Below are positions 35,701 to 49,699 of a stretch of 64,000 nt of DNA, in pieces. Position numbers and translations under genes: made by a program. The stretch covers positions 25,340,993-25,404,992 of the forward strand of contig NC_084668.1 in the NCBI RefSeq assembly GCF_028389875.1, in the 5' to 3' direction. Position 1 is the first letter of the stretch. Every line of letters begins with the position of its first letter. The notes below the pieces were generated by a model. That model was not told where the DNA came from and made no database searches. It saw nothing but the letters and a program-made list of their open reading frames with translations. This stretch comes from Rhea pennata. Its lineage: Eukaryota; Chordata; Aves; Rheiformes; Rheidae.

Positions 35701-38700
35701 TCTGGGTCAGTTACAATCCACTAAGTTGTCTTCTCATGTTTCACTCCCTATGGACTATGGACTTTTAGTGTTAACTTCTATCAGCCTAAATAATTAAAAG
35801 CAATGCAAAGTGCATACCTGAAAATTAGAATGGTTGAAAATTTGTTCCTTCTTTCTCAAAGAAAAAAAAAACAAACTCAGATTGCAGTCAGCAGGAAAAA
35901 TGAATAAACTATTTGGTGATAAATTGCACAACAAAATAGCTTAATAAAAGTGACTTTAAAGTATACTTTAAATAATTAATATTCAAATCACAAAGCCATC
36001 ATTGATTTAGATTCTGATTATGCAAAGGTAATTATTAACAAACTGCCTCATTCAGTTTAGTGAAAAAACAATTGAAAGTTTTAATGTCCTGGAATATGCA
36101 GATAATAAATGCTGTGATCTGGACTCTTTACCGGATTAGAATCCTAATTCTTCTTTTACTCAGGCATACTAGAATATAGGTATATGTAATGAAAGATATT
36201 TTTATGACATTTTAGAGCCAAAACAATTCTGGAGTAATTCTAAAATGGAATAATTGTTCCAGAATTAAATATTGAATTCAGCTAAAATAGACCAACAAAC
36301 TTATTCCAGAATTAATGACCCTGTATCTCTTGCAATTTAAAATTCACATGAATTGAAAAGTTTGCAACCTGAATTCCACTCAGTATATTGGAAACAGTTC
36401 TAAAAGACTGAGTTTGCAACTTCCAACTACTAAAGCAAGTAGCTGAACTAAGTAACTATGTTATTATATAGATAAATATACTACAAAAAGTTTAAAGTAC
36501 AGCATGTGTTTGGTAGTTGGAACTCCCTATCTGATATGCTGTTGAGCTCACCACCATCCTTTAAGTATTGTAATCTATTTATGTTGTAGGTGTATTAGGT
36601 GTGCTGACCCAACTCCTATCTGCCTGCTATTCCCTTTAAATTGCCAGGTCTTCACAGGGGATCAGAGAGCTTGGACATTTCCCAAACACTATAATTGCTC
36701 TTGCATTTTTTATTACACCAACCCCCAAATATAGAAAGTGTGAAAGCAAGAACAATGTAAATGTTCTGATATAAAAGACAAGAAAAGCATCTGGTAGAAT
36801 ATCTGCTCTGTCAACAAATTTTAGGATATTAGTGGCATATCTGTAGAAACAGAATTAATAACTCACATAGTAAACTGTAATATATTCAGAATCACTTTCT
36901 AGGAAAGACCTTTATTCTGTAACTTAGCGTTCTGTTTGTTGTTGGCTACAATGAAAGAGTTTGCTAACTGGGGGGAAACAGAGTTATTTCCTGTTCTGAT
37001 TTTCAAAAAGGAAAGGAGGATTTGGCTGCTTTATTGCCAGTTTTTTTTGAGAGAGAGATTTTCTTTTTGATAGTCACATGATGTGGGAGTATAATACGCT
37101 ATTTCCTCTTTCAGCCTCCTGTCATGCCTATATAGTCTGCTAACCCAGCAAGCAGTGCTCACTCACCGTGTTTAAAATATACACAACCTGCTGTCTCTAT
37201 TCATGCTGCTCTGAAAGGCCTGCTCTTGGAGCAGCCGTACACGCAGGCTGCTCTGCTTCTTGTTCACAGGCAGGCAGTCTGTAAACTATCCGTGACTGTC
37301 AGTGCAAGTCTGTCCTGATGTGTCTGGTGGAGTGCTAATTCCCCAATGTGCTCAGATTTGTGAAGATTCAGCTGGGTGGACTCCAGTTCTGCATGAGAAA
37401 ACTCTCACAGGCTCACTGCTTACTGGGCAGTGTAGGTAATACGCAGAACAAGTTGCATAGATTTGCTCCCAGTGTAGATGTGTCCTCTATGCTTTGGTGT
37501 GTAGGAAACAAAAATGCAGAAACCATGGATTCTGCTGTCAGGTTTCTGTTGGTATTTTGTCTTTGCCTCTCCCCCTTTCTCTAGTTTAACTTCAGCTTCT
37601 GACTTGCGTCTCTTTGTCTTGTCCTAAATATGTCATGGTATTCCTACCCATTGGCCTCATTCCTAATCATAGCTCTGTTGCAACAAGGAAAGTGTATTAC
37701 ACAGGCTAAGGATGAACTGTGTTTAGAATATCAAGCAATATCATGCAATAAGTGTGATCCTCAGCAGCATACTGGACTGTGTACCTACTATATTGTTTGA
37801 GAATACGGTAGAAACAGGGAGTTTGTCTCTGAAGGTGAGTTTCTGAGGAGACACACACTAAACTTGATTTCTAAGAATGCAAATGCAACCCTTATGTTTT
37901 CATGCTCTTCTGGGTTTGCTGCTAGAGTAATTTGGCAGATGCTCAGAAATGCCATCTCCAAAGCAGTATTGGGATCTCTGTCTGTCCATGACTTGCTGAC
38001 TTGCTGACCTTTTTTTTTTCTTTTTGCTTTTTATTTCTAAATAATTTATTCCAGAAGAACAAGTCTATTATGGGTTCCCCTTAATCAGCCTTAGAGGTCT
38101 GGACAAGTTAAACATAAAAGACATATTTCCAAATAAATCTGGCCCTCCAGCCACTGATTAATTTTCTGGCTTTTTTCAGAACTCTTTCTCATCTGTTTTT
38201 GTCTTTTTGGTAGTATTATGGATGGAACTGAGTATTTAAGGCCAGAATTGTAAAGAAAATGACTTAACCTGATGCTGTTACAGTTCTTCATATGGAGCCC
38301 AAAATTATATTGATTTTTGTCTTGCTGTATCCTATTGCAAACTCACATCTAGTTGCCTGTGGAGAGGAAGAAGTTTCCCATCATTCTCTTTTCTAATTTG
38401 TGCTTTTCAGCATATTTCTTCAAATGAAAATTTGGATTGTTTGTACAATATTTGTCAAATTGGCTGATTCTAGATCTAAACTATTACTTTTGAGTATCTA
38501 ATTTCTTTACATTTCAGTTATAATTCTCTATTTGACATTTGCAGCTCCCTATAGTGTACAATTGTAAATGTCAGTATCATGCTGATGATTACTTTATTTT
38601 CCTGATGAAGATGTTAAAAAAAATTAGACCACACACGAATACTCATCCCACCCCAAAAAATCTTGCAGTTCACTACATGAACTACCTTTTGTTTACACCT

Positions 38701-41700
38701 TTGGACACTATATTGAAGTTGCCAGTATATATTGAGGTTTCCAGTATACTGTGAACGATGTTCAAGAGGGAAAAAACTACATGAGAGCAGGCGCAGCAGT
38801 TTGGTGGCTGGCAAAATGAGGCAGCTGGGTTGTAAGCAGCATGGGAGCTTCACAGGGAAATAGCTTGCTGCTGGCAGGGTGTCATTAGTAGCAGCAGGAG
38901 GACATAAGGAGTCAGGAGACACAACAAAACTGCATATGTGATTGGCAGAAGACTGGTGTAAAATGGTCCCAACAAGGCCCACCCCATACTATCATGACCC
39001 TCATTTCAGTTTCAACTGCAGGGATGATTTTGTTGCTGCTGTTAGAATAATTGTGCTTAAGGGAGTTGCCCTATTTGTTCCAAGAAAGCTATAAAGTTGT
39101 CCTATTACTTCTGCAGAGCCTATGTGTTAATGAGGACGCCCTGGTAACTGGAGCCTGCAAAGCCTTGTGCTTGGCACACCTACAGTGCTTGGCCCTGAGC
39201 TGGGGGCAATCCCAGGTGACAAGAGGTATCTGTCAGCCCACATTCTGGGGACAGATGTTCCATAACAGCACGAGAAGTTAGAGCTTATTTGTCAAAGGCA
39301 GTTTGAATTAATTTTTAAAGTAAGGTTTTTATGGAATATGGTTTGAACCTTTAAAAAAGGTCCATTACATCTGTCTCCTTCTCTTCAGTCACTCCTCTAT
39401 AAATCTGTCCAAAGAGATCACTCAAGTTTGCACAACAAGATTTATTTTTCATAAATCCACAGTATTTGTTGCTTGTGGTCCTAGAACCTTCCAGCTGTTG
39501 AGTGATTGCTTTGCAATGTTTGTAGTATTATTTACTAGGAACAGAAATTATGTTTAAAAGAGACTGATGGCAAGTATCACTCCTTTTTCTTCTCAGAATT
39601 GGTGAGATGTTTGGTTAATAACTGTTCCTTGGTTTCCCACGTTTATTATGGTCCTATTTTATAGTATAATTACAACTGTACCACTTTCGTTCTATAAAAC
39701 TACCTGAATGCAGCTAGTATCCCTTGACCCATGCACAGAATGTAAATTGTTTCCAGTGTTTTTTTATGGATTCTTAACCATGCCATTTTCAATCAAGCTC
39801 TCTGCTTTCAAGGTCACAAAGGCTGTTTTATTGGAGTACGATGTGTGTTATATCGTGTTAGCTTTCACATTGTAAATGCAACAGGAGAGATGCAGATAGG
39901 TTCTTTGATGAAAACAAGTCCATTAGAAGGCTTGTATTTTGCTTAGGTGAACTGACAAAAGTGAGCAGAACAAAGCAGGCTTGTCCTAGCATAAGTGCTA
40001 TAGTTTGTGATGTTCAGGAGTTAGGTTATTATGCAACAATTAAAAAGGATAAGAACTGTTCAGAATATGAGGTTTTTGTAGTTCATGCACAAAATTTTTG
40101 CTCTGCTAACATAGCCAAATACTTGGCTATCATTTCAACAAATTAAATTCCTGAGACTCTGTCTGACTTCCTCAGAAAATTTGAAGCTGTTTTGAGGAGG
40201 TTCTGTGAGAAAACACAGAAGACTGAATATCACTAACTTTGGCCTGCTTATAAGGAAAGGGCTTGTAGTTACCCTCAGGCCTAAACTAGATCACATAACG
40301 AGTAAGAAATACAAAATATATTATATTCTTTAATTCTAAATTACATTATTTGATGTAATAAGAACTTCCATACCAGATCAAATCTAAATTAGTTGTCTGA
40401 CAATAGTAATTCCCAGATGTCTCTGAGGAAATTGTCCAATTCTTCAATTTGCTTTTTGCCCCTCCACAGGTATAATGGATAATTATATAACAACCTGACT
40501 ATGGGGGAAGTTATTTTCTAACCTCAGCCTGATGGCTGATTTATGCCCTGAATTGTGAACATTTATATCTGTTCTGAATTTTTATCGAGTCCAATCTAAT
40601 TCCCCACATAAATGTATGAATATGTACGTATAACCTTTTACTAAATCTCACTAAGCACTTGGCCTCAATGATACCATGTGCCAGAATGTTTCACAAGCAT
40701 ATTACTTTTGTCAGTTTTAAATATATTGCCTTTTTATTATTATGATCAATATTTATTTGTGACTGTTTCAGTAATAATCCCCAACATCCTTTTCCACAGT
40801 CATTCCCTGACCTGACCAACTCTCAGGTCTGATTTTGGATGTTCCTGCTGGACTGAAAGGTAGCAATCCACTGCAAACTAACATTTTCTGCTGCATCCTC
40901 TCATAGGCCAGACCTAGGCTTTTACATGATGGATTGATGAATGGCAGAGATGATGCTTTTAGTAAATGAAAAGGTTAAACTGCCTCAAGGATGATTATCA
41001 TGCTACTGCACCACAACTTCCTGAATTTGCAAGTGTCATTAGAATTTAATGTTGAGAGAAGAGTTTATTTTAGGGGGAAAGAGATTGTTTTGGACTACTG
41101 AGAAGAAATTAATTTTCATTTATGTAGGGTTAAAGAGGTGGGTTTTGACAGACTGATTGGAGAGGGAGGGATTAATCTTAGGGTGAGCTTTTATAGCTCA
41201 ATTTTGTTTGAGGGGGGTAGATTATGTTTGATTATATTGGAAAAATGATTATACCTGGTAAAATAAAGTTGGATTAGGATTTACTTTGAACACTAAAGTA
41301 AGAAAAACTGATTTTATCTAAGGAGGGAATTTGACTGTATGTATATGTGGGCATTTCACTGACATAAAAAAGTGGACTGGTTTTGACTGGAAGCAAAAGA
41401 AGACCCCTATAGAGAAAACCATACAAAAGCAGCAAGTCAGTGATTTCCTTTCTCCTCCCAAAACTGGACATTAACTGTATCTGCATTCGTAGAAACTTGA
41501 AAGGTGGGCAGATCCCAGAGTTGCCAAAGAGAAGATGTACCTTTGCAAATTAAACCTTGACTAAGCACCTGTGATGAAAGGGAGACCATGAGACTGACTT
41601 CAACAGTCTGCATATGGAAAAGTCAGGGAAACCTTGAATCTGTGACTCCTCGGAACATACACTCTGTGAGGAAATATTATCAGGCCAAAGAATTTCATTT

Positions 41701-44351
41701 ACACAGATTGGGGATATATTCAAAGCCAGCAGAGATATTCAGAATAGTTTCCTCAGACAGCAGAATTCAAAAAGCAATAATTACACACAAAGAACTTCTA
41801 TGACCAGAGTCAATATAAGGCATCTGTGAACTGACCCACAAAATTTAAATCTTGATGTAAATTCTTCAGTTTGAGAATACTGAGCAATCACCTTTTGTTG
41901 GTTTACTTAATTATATAATGAGCAGGTATAATTTTTTTATTCAGATTAAAATTTCCCTGGAACACAAGTTAGTTTAGATCTGAGGTTTTGGCTCAAGTCC
42001 ATTCCCAGCTTGTACTTAATATAAATTACTGGCTTAGAAGCATGACATGTTCAATTTATCCTCCATTTTATATGAGTGAAAAGTACATGCATAATTCTGT
42101 GCATATCACACTTTCTGTAATCTATTGTGACAAATAGACCAAAGGACTGAAACTGCTAGGTAAGATGCTTTATTTTAGCCCACACCCAGACGTAGTTTAA
42201 ATACCAGGCAAAAATGGCATTTGAATTACTTGATTTGAATCAATGCCAAATTCAATCCTGTGCAAGCTTGGAGTCCAAAATCTTGGACTAAAACCAGTGA
42301 TTTATGTGTGGCAACATAAGGCAATAACAAGCAGCAATCAAAATAGTGACAAGAATGGACCATCATGAAAAACTGACAGCTTTTCATTGGAGCTACTGTG
42401 GTTGTGGGACTAGGAACAGAGGTGATATTTTGATACATGGATAATAACTACAAGAAAAGAAGACTTGCAGAGCAGCATTCCCACTTCCATCTCCACATTC
42501 TCTGTGCCGTGCTCACTCAGAGTGCTTTGAGATTCTTTATTGTTGAGTATAGTAGAAGAAGAAAAAATTTCCCATTCTGGAGAGAAGAACAGAAAATGAT
42601 GTTGCACCCAAATGATAGAAATTATACATTATCATAATCTCTTTCAAAATAACTATGTTACATTAAGAGCTTTATCCTGAAATAATGAACCTTGGTGTTG
42701 AGTTTTGGTATGTTGGCTCAGTTTGATTTGTCTGTTAGTGTCTTGAGTTCAAATACAGGGAAGTAATGTAATTTAAACATCACCTAGAAAGAAAGCAGGA
42801 CTTCCTAGAGTTTTGACAGTGTTACACATCCCATGGGGATCATGTTTTCCAGCATGATTTCATACTCTGAAATATTACTATTTTTCTTAGGCATTCTTTA
42901 CTAGGTCACAAACCTTTGTAAGCAGGTTACAGTTGTATAACCAAATGCTATCGGTTCAGTTCAGAAAAACAGACATGGTAACATTCAACTCAACTCGGAA
43001 GAAAGAGATTGGGGAGTAGTTATATAGAAAGTTTGTAATTGCAGTTCTATTTGGCCACTTGTACCCCAAAAAACTTTGAATGAGCATTCTCTAAAGCCTT
43101 GCACAGAAAGGTCCAATTCCTTGTTCCAGTTTAAGCAATTTTGTCCTCAGCCAGACACCTATCCTCTAATTTGATGCTTCTCAGAGGGACTTTCATTCTC
43201 AAAACTGTCATGCCAAACAGTTGTCCACTTTGTTGTTTTTTTTCATAAAAAGGCACCTGTGCCATTTTAGATACTGTTCAGTCTGTTCCACTTCAGTGGT
43301 CTGCACTACTCCTCTGAGAACCCTGAGCTTTTGACACATTTTAGGCTGCCAGCTCTCATATGTTCTTTTCCCCAGCAGCCAATTTTGTTCTGAAACTCTT
43401 ATTACTGAGCCAACTTCCGTTCCTTCATAAAGGGATACCCTCTTGTTATTGCAATTGAGGGGTTCCATAAGAGGCTTTCAGTGTCTCCTGAGTGTTATTA
43501 TGTATGATAAAATCTTGAATTAAGCTTTACCTAACATTTCCTCATGCAATATTCATTCACTGGCAAACTGCATTTGTTTCTGTTGTTGACAAATACTTCT
43601 AGGTTTATTTCTAATACCGCAATTACGTGACCAGGTTAATATATAAGAGAATAAAATGTTATATGCAGTGTTTGAGTAAGAGAAGGCTAGAAGCCTGAAT
43701 TCAGTACAATGTACACTGCCATCTTGTGTTCTGAAATTCTAGATAATATAAACACGCATACTATACATACAGCTTTTCGCAAAATAGGAGGTGACTCTAA
43801 TAGAACAATAGGCAAAATTACCAAAAGATATTTGCTGTCATGGTAGAGTTCTTTCTTTTCTTTCATGTAAAATAGTCCTTAAAATAGCAATTCTCACTGG
43901 TAATTCAGAATCTGTCAGTTCTAAGGGGATCTATTTCTTTTAATTAATGATTTATGCGTAACGCAGTCTGAAAAAGACTACAGAGAAAATTCTGTTACAG
44001 CCAGGCCATTCTCCATTTCCAGCAGTAAGGTTCAATATGGACTCCAAGGAACAGATATAAGGTAGCTTCTGAGCTGGTCCAGAGTTGCCAGAGCGGTTCT
44101 ATGCCAGAGGCGTCTCTTCAGCAAAAAATGTGTGTGATAGAAAAAGGAGTAGGTTTTTATTTTTAGCTGGAATCTCTTCCTTTGAAACAAGTGTAGTCTG
44201 AACATAGCTAGATCATCTCAGGCTGTTCCTATATGTAGTGGACTACTAGCTAATCGGGTGAAGGAGGACCTAAAGCAACATTTACTTACAAAACAAAGAA
44301 AGGGAATCTAACGTCTCAGCCTTGTGGTGCTTATTTAGAACTGAATTCAAA

Positions 44352-44378
44352 CAACAACAACAACAACAACAACAACAA
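44352..44378. repeat. (CAA)9 trinucleotide microsatellite
   Basis: Nine perfect CAA units in intergenic DNA, with no coding frame of interest over them. Confidence 0.95.
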
Positions 44379-47300
44379 AAGACACATCTTGGTGGATGAA
44401 ATAAGTATTGCATGCTTTCCTGTAAAAATAATCATTCCTTCATAATAGGCTGATCAAAGAAGCTGTGTATATGCATACCTGCAGTTGCTCTCGCTGCATC
44501 ACAGTATTTAGCTCTGCATTTTTATTATGTTTTTATTAATTCCAGCTTCTTTCTGTGGTTGTTTACTATTGAAAATGTGTAGGAACACTCTGAAAGACAG
44601 CTTGAAACAATGGCTGTATAAAACCCAAAGGATTTATTCTGTGCAGCTGCTGTTGCCTGTACCAAGCATAAACATGAAAGGAAAAAGGGTGGCAAAAATC
44701 AAATAATGAGCTTAGAGAAAAGGAGCAGGACAGGAAATAGTAAAAAACATATCACTTTAACAAATGCCAAGTAGAAGGGCAGAATGGCAGAGAACATGAA
44801 CAAGAGGCAGAGGAGGGAAATATGCTTGGTCTTACTTGCTCGGAGATTCCCCTCAGGTTAGTTGCTTTTCCTGCCAGAAACCTTTCATTCCACCTGTTTA
44901 ACATTTCTTAGCCCATTTGCACATACTTCTGCAATATAACTTACGATATCATTTGCCACCTCTAAAGGCAAATGATTATGGCACCCATTATGACTTATGC
45001 ATGCAGATCTTCTGTCTCCAAAGGTTTCATTTTATGGCTTAAGTGGCTAATATACCACAAAGCAGAAATTAAATGACCTCCCTCTATTGTGCAATGAGTG
45101 AGTATAATGATCCTAAAGAGCTTTTGCCTCTATAACAATACTTTTATAATACCTGGCCTTGATTTAAACTTGTCTTCAAAAGGCAACATGTATATTGCAG
45201 TCTGATTGCATAATCTGCTGTTTCAGTAAGATTAGAACATTAGAACTGTTTGCACAACACATTGCAGTCAGTATTTAAGTTGTGCAAAAAGTTTATTAAA
45301 AAGGACTATGTCATTTCAAAATCTAGAATGCTTTGCTAAGAGCATTAATGCTATTTCAGTTAGTTCATCCGCCTGCAATATTCTTACCAATTTTCTTAAT
45401 TTCCTAGCATACAGTCATACTTTCTTTATATTCTTTGCTGTGTTGCCATGTAAAGGAGTCTCAGACAGAAAAAGCTGATTGTCTACACATGAGGAACACT
45501 AAAATAGTTACTCAAATTGCACTGGAAACTGTATCAAATGAAGTGGGAAACTGCTCTTTTGTAATCTCTGTGTCATGGTAATCTCTAATAGGACATACAT
45601 ATACCTCCTCACTCGTCAAATAGCACTGTAACGGTTGTGTGTGGGAAAAGCAAAAGACAGAAAATCACTGCAATAAAAAAATTAAAGCTCTGGGAGGATA
45701 ATAAACAGATATTCTGTCCCCAGTGCCTGGAGATACGGGTTAACAAAGCCTGTGACTGTGGTCAGTCTAATCCTCCTATGCTCCAGGTTTTGAACCTCTG
45801 CTAAAGGTTGCTGTATTGGATTAGACTGCATAATGTTCAAGTTCAGACCTTCAGATTCCCTTTTAGGTGTGCCTTTGGACTTAATTGAAAGTCACAGTCA
45901 TGTTACAACTGCATCTAGCCAAATCTTCAGTGCCCTTGTGCATAAAATCTTCAGAGAAAGAACTAGATTAGAGAATAGTAGATAAGGGTTTCATCTAGCA
46001 AAGCTTCAAAGTTTTCTTCTTTAGGCTGAATATTTGAGTTTTTCCAGTGATTTAAAGCCTAATGTGTCTGTCATTCCAGTGTTTCCTACTATGTGGTGGA
46101 AGTGAAATACCACACTTCCCTGGAGCGTGCAGTGTAGTTGCCTGAGGCCTTGCTCCTATTCTGCTGCTCTGGGAAAGCTGTCCGTAGAAGGGAGATCTGT
46201 TACAGAGCACAAAATAATTAGTATATGAACTTAAACTATTTTTTTTAAAAAAAACAAAGCTGTCTTTCCTTTAAAGTGTCCATCTGCAGGGCTATAAATG
46301 TTAGCGAGAGAGCCTCTACTTACGTTTTATTTTCTGTTACCAAGAGCAGTTGGCCATCTGCTGGGTAAAAGGAAAGCTTTCCTTTGTTGCATTTGGAAGC
46401 AAAGGTCACAAATACTACAGCCCAGTCATTTGCAAATGATATGTTTATGCTGATCAGAAAATGCCTTCACTTTAGAGTTGTTAACTCACCCTGTTTAGCT
46501 ATCAAGATGATCTCCTTAGATCAGAATCCAGTACTATGCAGTTTAAAATGTCTTTCACTTAGAGCTGTCTAAGATTCTTGCTGCCCTCAGGTGTGAAAGG
46601 ACAGATGAAAAGACAAGGCTTGCTTTTTGGCACCAGATTTTGGGGCACAACTTCAGCCTCTGTGTGCCAGCACATGAGGTGATACCTGCACTACATAGGA
46701 ATCCAAGGACCCACTGCCTGCTCTTTCGGGCCTCTGCTGGGACTATTTGGATTTGTCTTCAAAGTCTTCAGCAGCTAGGAGCTTGCTGCTAGTGCATGTG
46801 GCAAATATAAAGTTTATCAGCTCCTCAAGGCAGGCACATCTGCAGACAAGTGCCCAATATTCCTTAATCAGAATTCCATTCTGATGCTGAATTTTAAGAA
46901 GCCTTAATCTTGCTGTAGGAATTTACAGAACTGAGGATACTGCTTAACAAGCTCCCCTATGCAGAGGCATTGATTTAAATCAGTTCTTCTCAATTCAGCA
47001 TTCCAGAAGTTTAGAAGATATCTGTGTTCAGGAGCTGCTGACTCCTTGGTCTTGCTCTAACATTTAGTATATTTTAAGATCTCTTGGGGCCAGTGCACAA
47101 GGTATGATGGAGTGAAAATTGAAGAGCTGAAAGAGAGAGAGGAAAAAAAAAAAAAAACTTTGCCACAAAGAAATTAGAGATGATGTAACTGGAATTTTTG
47201 AAAAGCTTCTCTGTTAAATGAAGTAAAAATGTAACTGATTAAAATGATAAGGTGTGACTGATTAGGCACAAGGATCAAGTCTACTTGTTTTAACAACAAA

Positions 47301-49699
47301 CAACAATGCCATGTAAGTCAGGTACAAGGTATAGAACCGGGAATACATAATTACTAGGAAAAGAAATCTGAGGTAAGTAATATTTCCTTTTTAATTTCTT
47401 AAATAGTGTTTAGAAGCTTGTTAGTAGCTACAACATAATGTTTAGACACTGTAACAAAAGTGCTTAGAAAATATTTTGTTAATAAACAAATAGATGCTTC
47501 AGTTAACTACAAAAAAAATGCTAAAAAGAACTTTCTATAGAGAAATCGTGCTATGTCTCTGCATTCCTGCTCCATGATCAGTGAACTTTCCTCTGAAAAT
47601 CCAGCATGACAAAGCAGTGCTTTCAGCAGGGATTCTTTTGTTGGAGAGTTTGAACAATGCATTGAGCAGTGAATGAGGAAATTAAAACATCTTATTGCAA
47701 GAATGAGTGAGAAACTATCTTTAGCCATTTAAGGAATAATTCAAAGACAGGAGAAAAATTCAAATGAGGGGCTCAAATACAGGCACTTCAGCTCTGTCTT
47801 GCTCTCTTGTGCACTAGAAATCTCACCCTCTCTATTCCAGCTAAAATTAAATGTTTAAATAGGAGTAAGGCAGCTTTAGTGCTTTTGGCCCATGGTTCTT
47901 TGTGCAAAGATACCCAGGATAAGTACTACCATTGTCACTTCAAGACAATCTTCCTGATCAACATCTTAATTTTCTAACTCTTCCGCTACTAAATTATTAT
48001 CATGGGTTTATTTTTCCTTCCGTCACAAGATTTTATTATTATTACATGCTCTCTTAAAATTAATCTATACATTAGCCAGAAGGGAGTGCTGTAGCCGGGG
48101 ACACTATTATTCCAGAGTCTTAGCAGGCCTTGTTCCAGCAAGCGTGGGGAATGATCGCCCTGACATTTCTTACCAAGCTGCTTTCAATCCACAAGAACAA
48201 AAGGAATCACTTGGTACTTCTTTTTATGCCTAGTCATTAGCTATATTTACAGTAGTGCTTTCTCAAAGTTTGGCATTGCTTTCTTTACCCCCACTTTCTG
48301 TTTTACAGCTGTTCCTTGCCCCTAAACTTCCAGTGCTGCAGCGCTGAGGAGCCATGAACAAGGACAGTTTGTTTTTTACTTCTCAAAATACAAAGAATGT
48401 TGTGTTAAAGAAAATAAATTCTGTTTCTCTCTGTCTCATTTGAAAGTGCCTGTCTTCTTCAGTGATATCATTGCATGTAATGGGGCAGTAAGCTGGTCCC
48501 CCATCAAACAAAGAAAGCAGTAGAGATTAATTATCTCACAAATATTTTGGAGAATCAAGCAGTTCACCCATTTGTGCTGCTCCATTTCCCATGTTTTCAG
48601 CTGAAAGAGCAGGCTGCTGTCTAAATTGATGGTGTCCTTTTCAGCTGAGACCAGCTTAATCTATTTTGTATTCTTCAAAAAAAAAAAGAGCTGCCTTTGT
48701 TATCCCTGGTATGCACCACATTTCTCTGTTGAAACAAAGCACTGATGAACAGCATTGGCTTGACAGTGCTTGAGACTGGAGTCCTCAGGTCTGGCAAAGC
48801 TGTGGCAGTAAGGACATTTAAGATGTCCTGCTGGTGCAAATTTAACAATGTGAGCTGAAGCCTTGCTTTAATTCTATATACTTACGATTGTACCATTTAA
48901 TCATCAGATCTGCAGATGAATTCAAATCACTTTATCATAAGGAAGGAAGCAAAATTAAATAAAATAGAATCTAAAAACCCCCCTAAAACATAACCAATAA
49001 TTCCAAAAGTTAAAGGGAAGAGTCTTCCAGACTACCTCTTAGTAACTCATATGATTCAGTCTGCTTTAGCACTGCTTGCTTATTTATAGGTAATGTTGCT
49101 ATTTAGTGTTTCTTACCCATGACTATCTACCCTACTTTCCTTTAGGAGGCTCTCAGTCCTATCACAAAGACAGTTTATCTGTCTATGGAGCAGCTGCTGA
49201 ACTGCTCCGGTTTATAGCCTGGCATATTTACATAAATTGCCACTCATTCCTCTTAATATACTGTGCTGTAATTTGCAAAATCCTGAAAAATCATCCATTT
49301 TTACTAGCATCTCTGATGTTAAAACTGTGTTTTAAAAACTGCAACAGATTTACATCTGAGCAGAAATGTTGCTTTTACTTGTACAAGTGTTCTTCTGTTC
49401 AGCTGCCTAAATTATAATTGAATCAACATTTGTTTCATAGAATGACAGTTAGCTACATTTTTATCAGAATTCCTTGATTTACTACTTGATCTCATTTTTA
49501 TTACTATCACTTCAGTCTCAATCTCTACTTTTGTTTCTCAGATAAGGAAAAACTGAAGAGCTTAGCTGCTAGTCCTGGAAAAGGAAAATGAAAATGAGGT
49601 GTGGATGTTGCATGCTTCTCCCCAAAACAAAATGCGCTGTATTTAGTATAGTACTGGTATAATGATAATTTAAGTGAATATAAACCAGGAGATCCCTCC

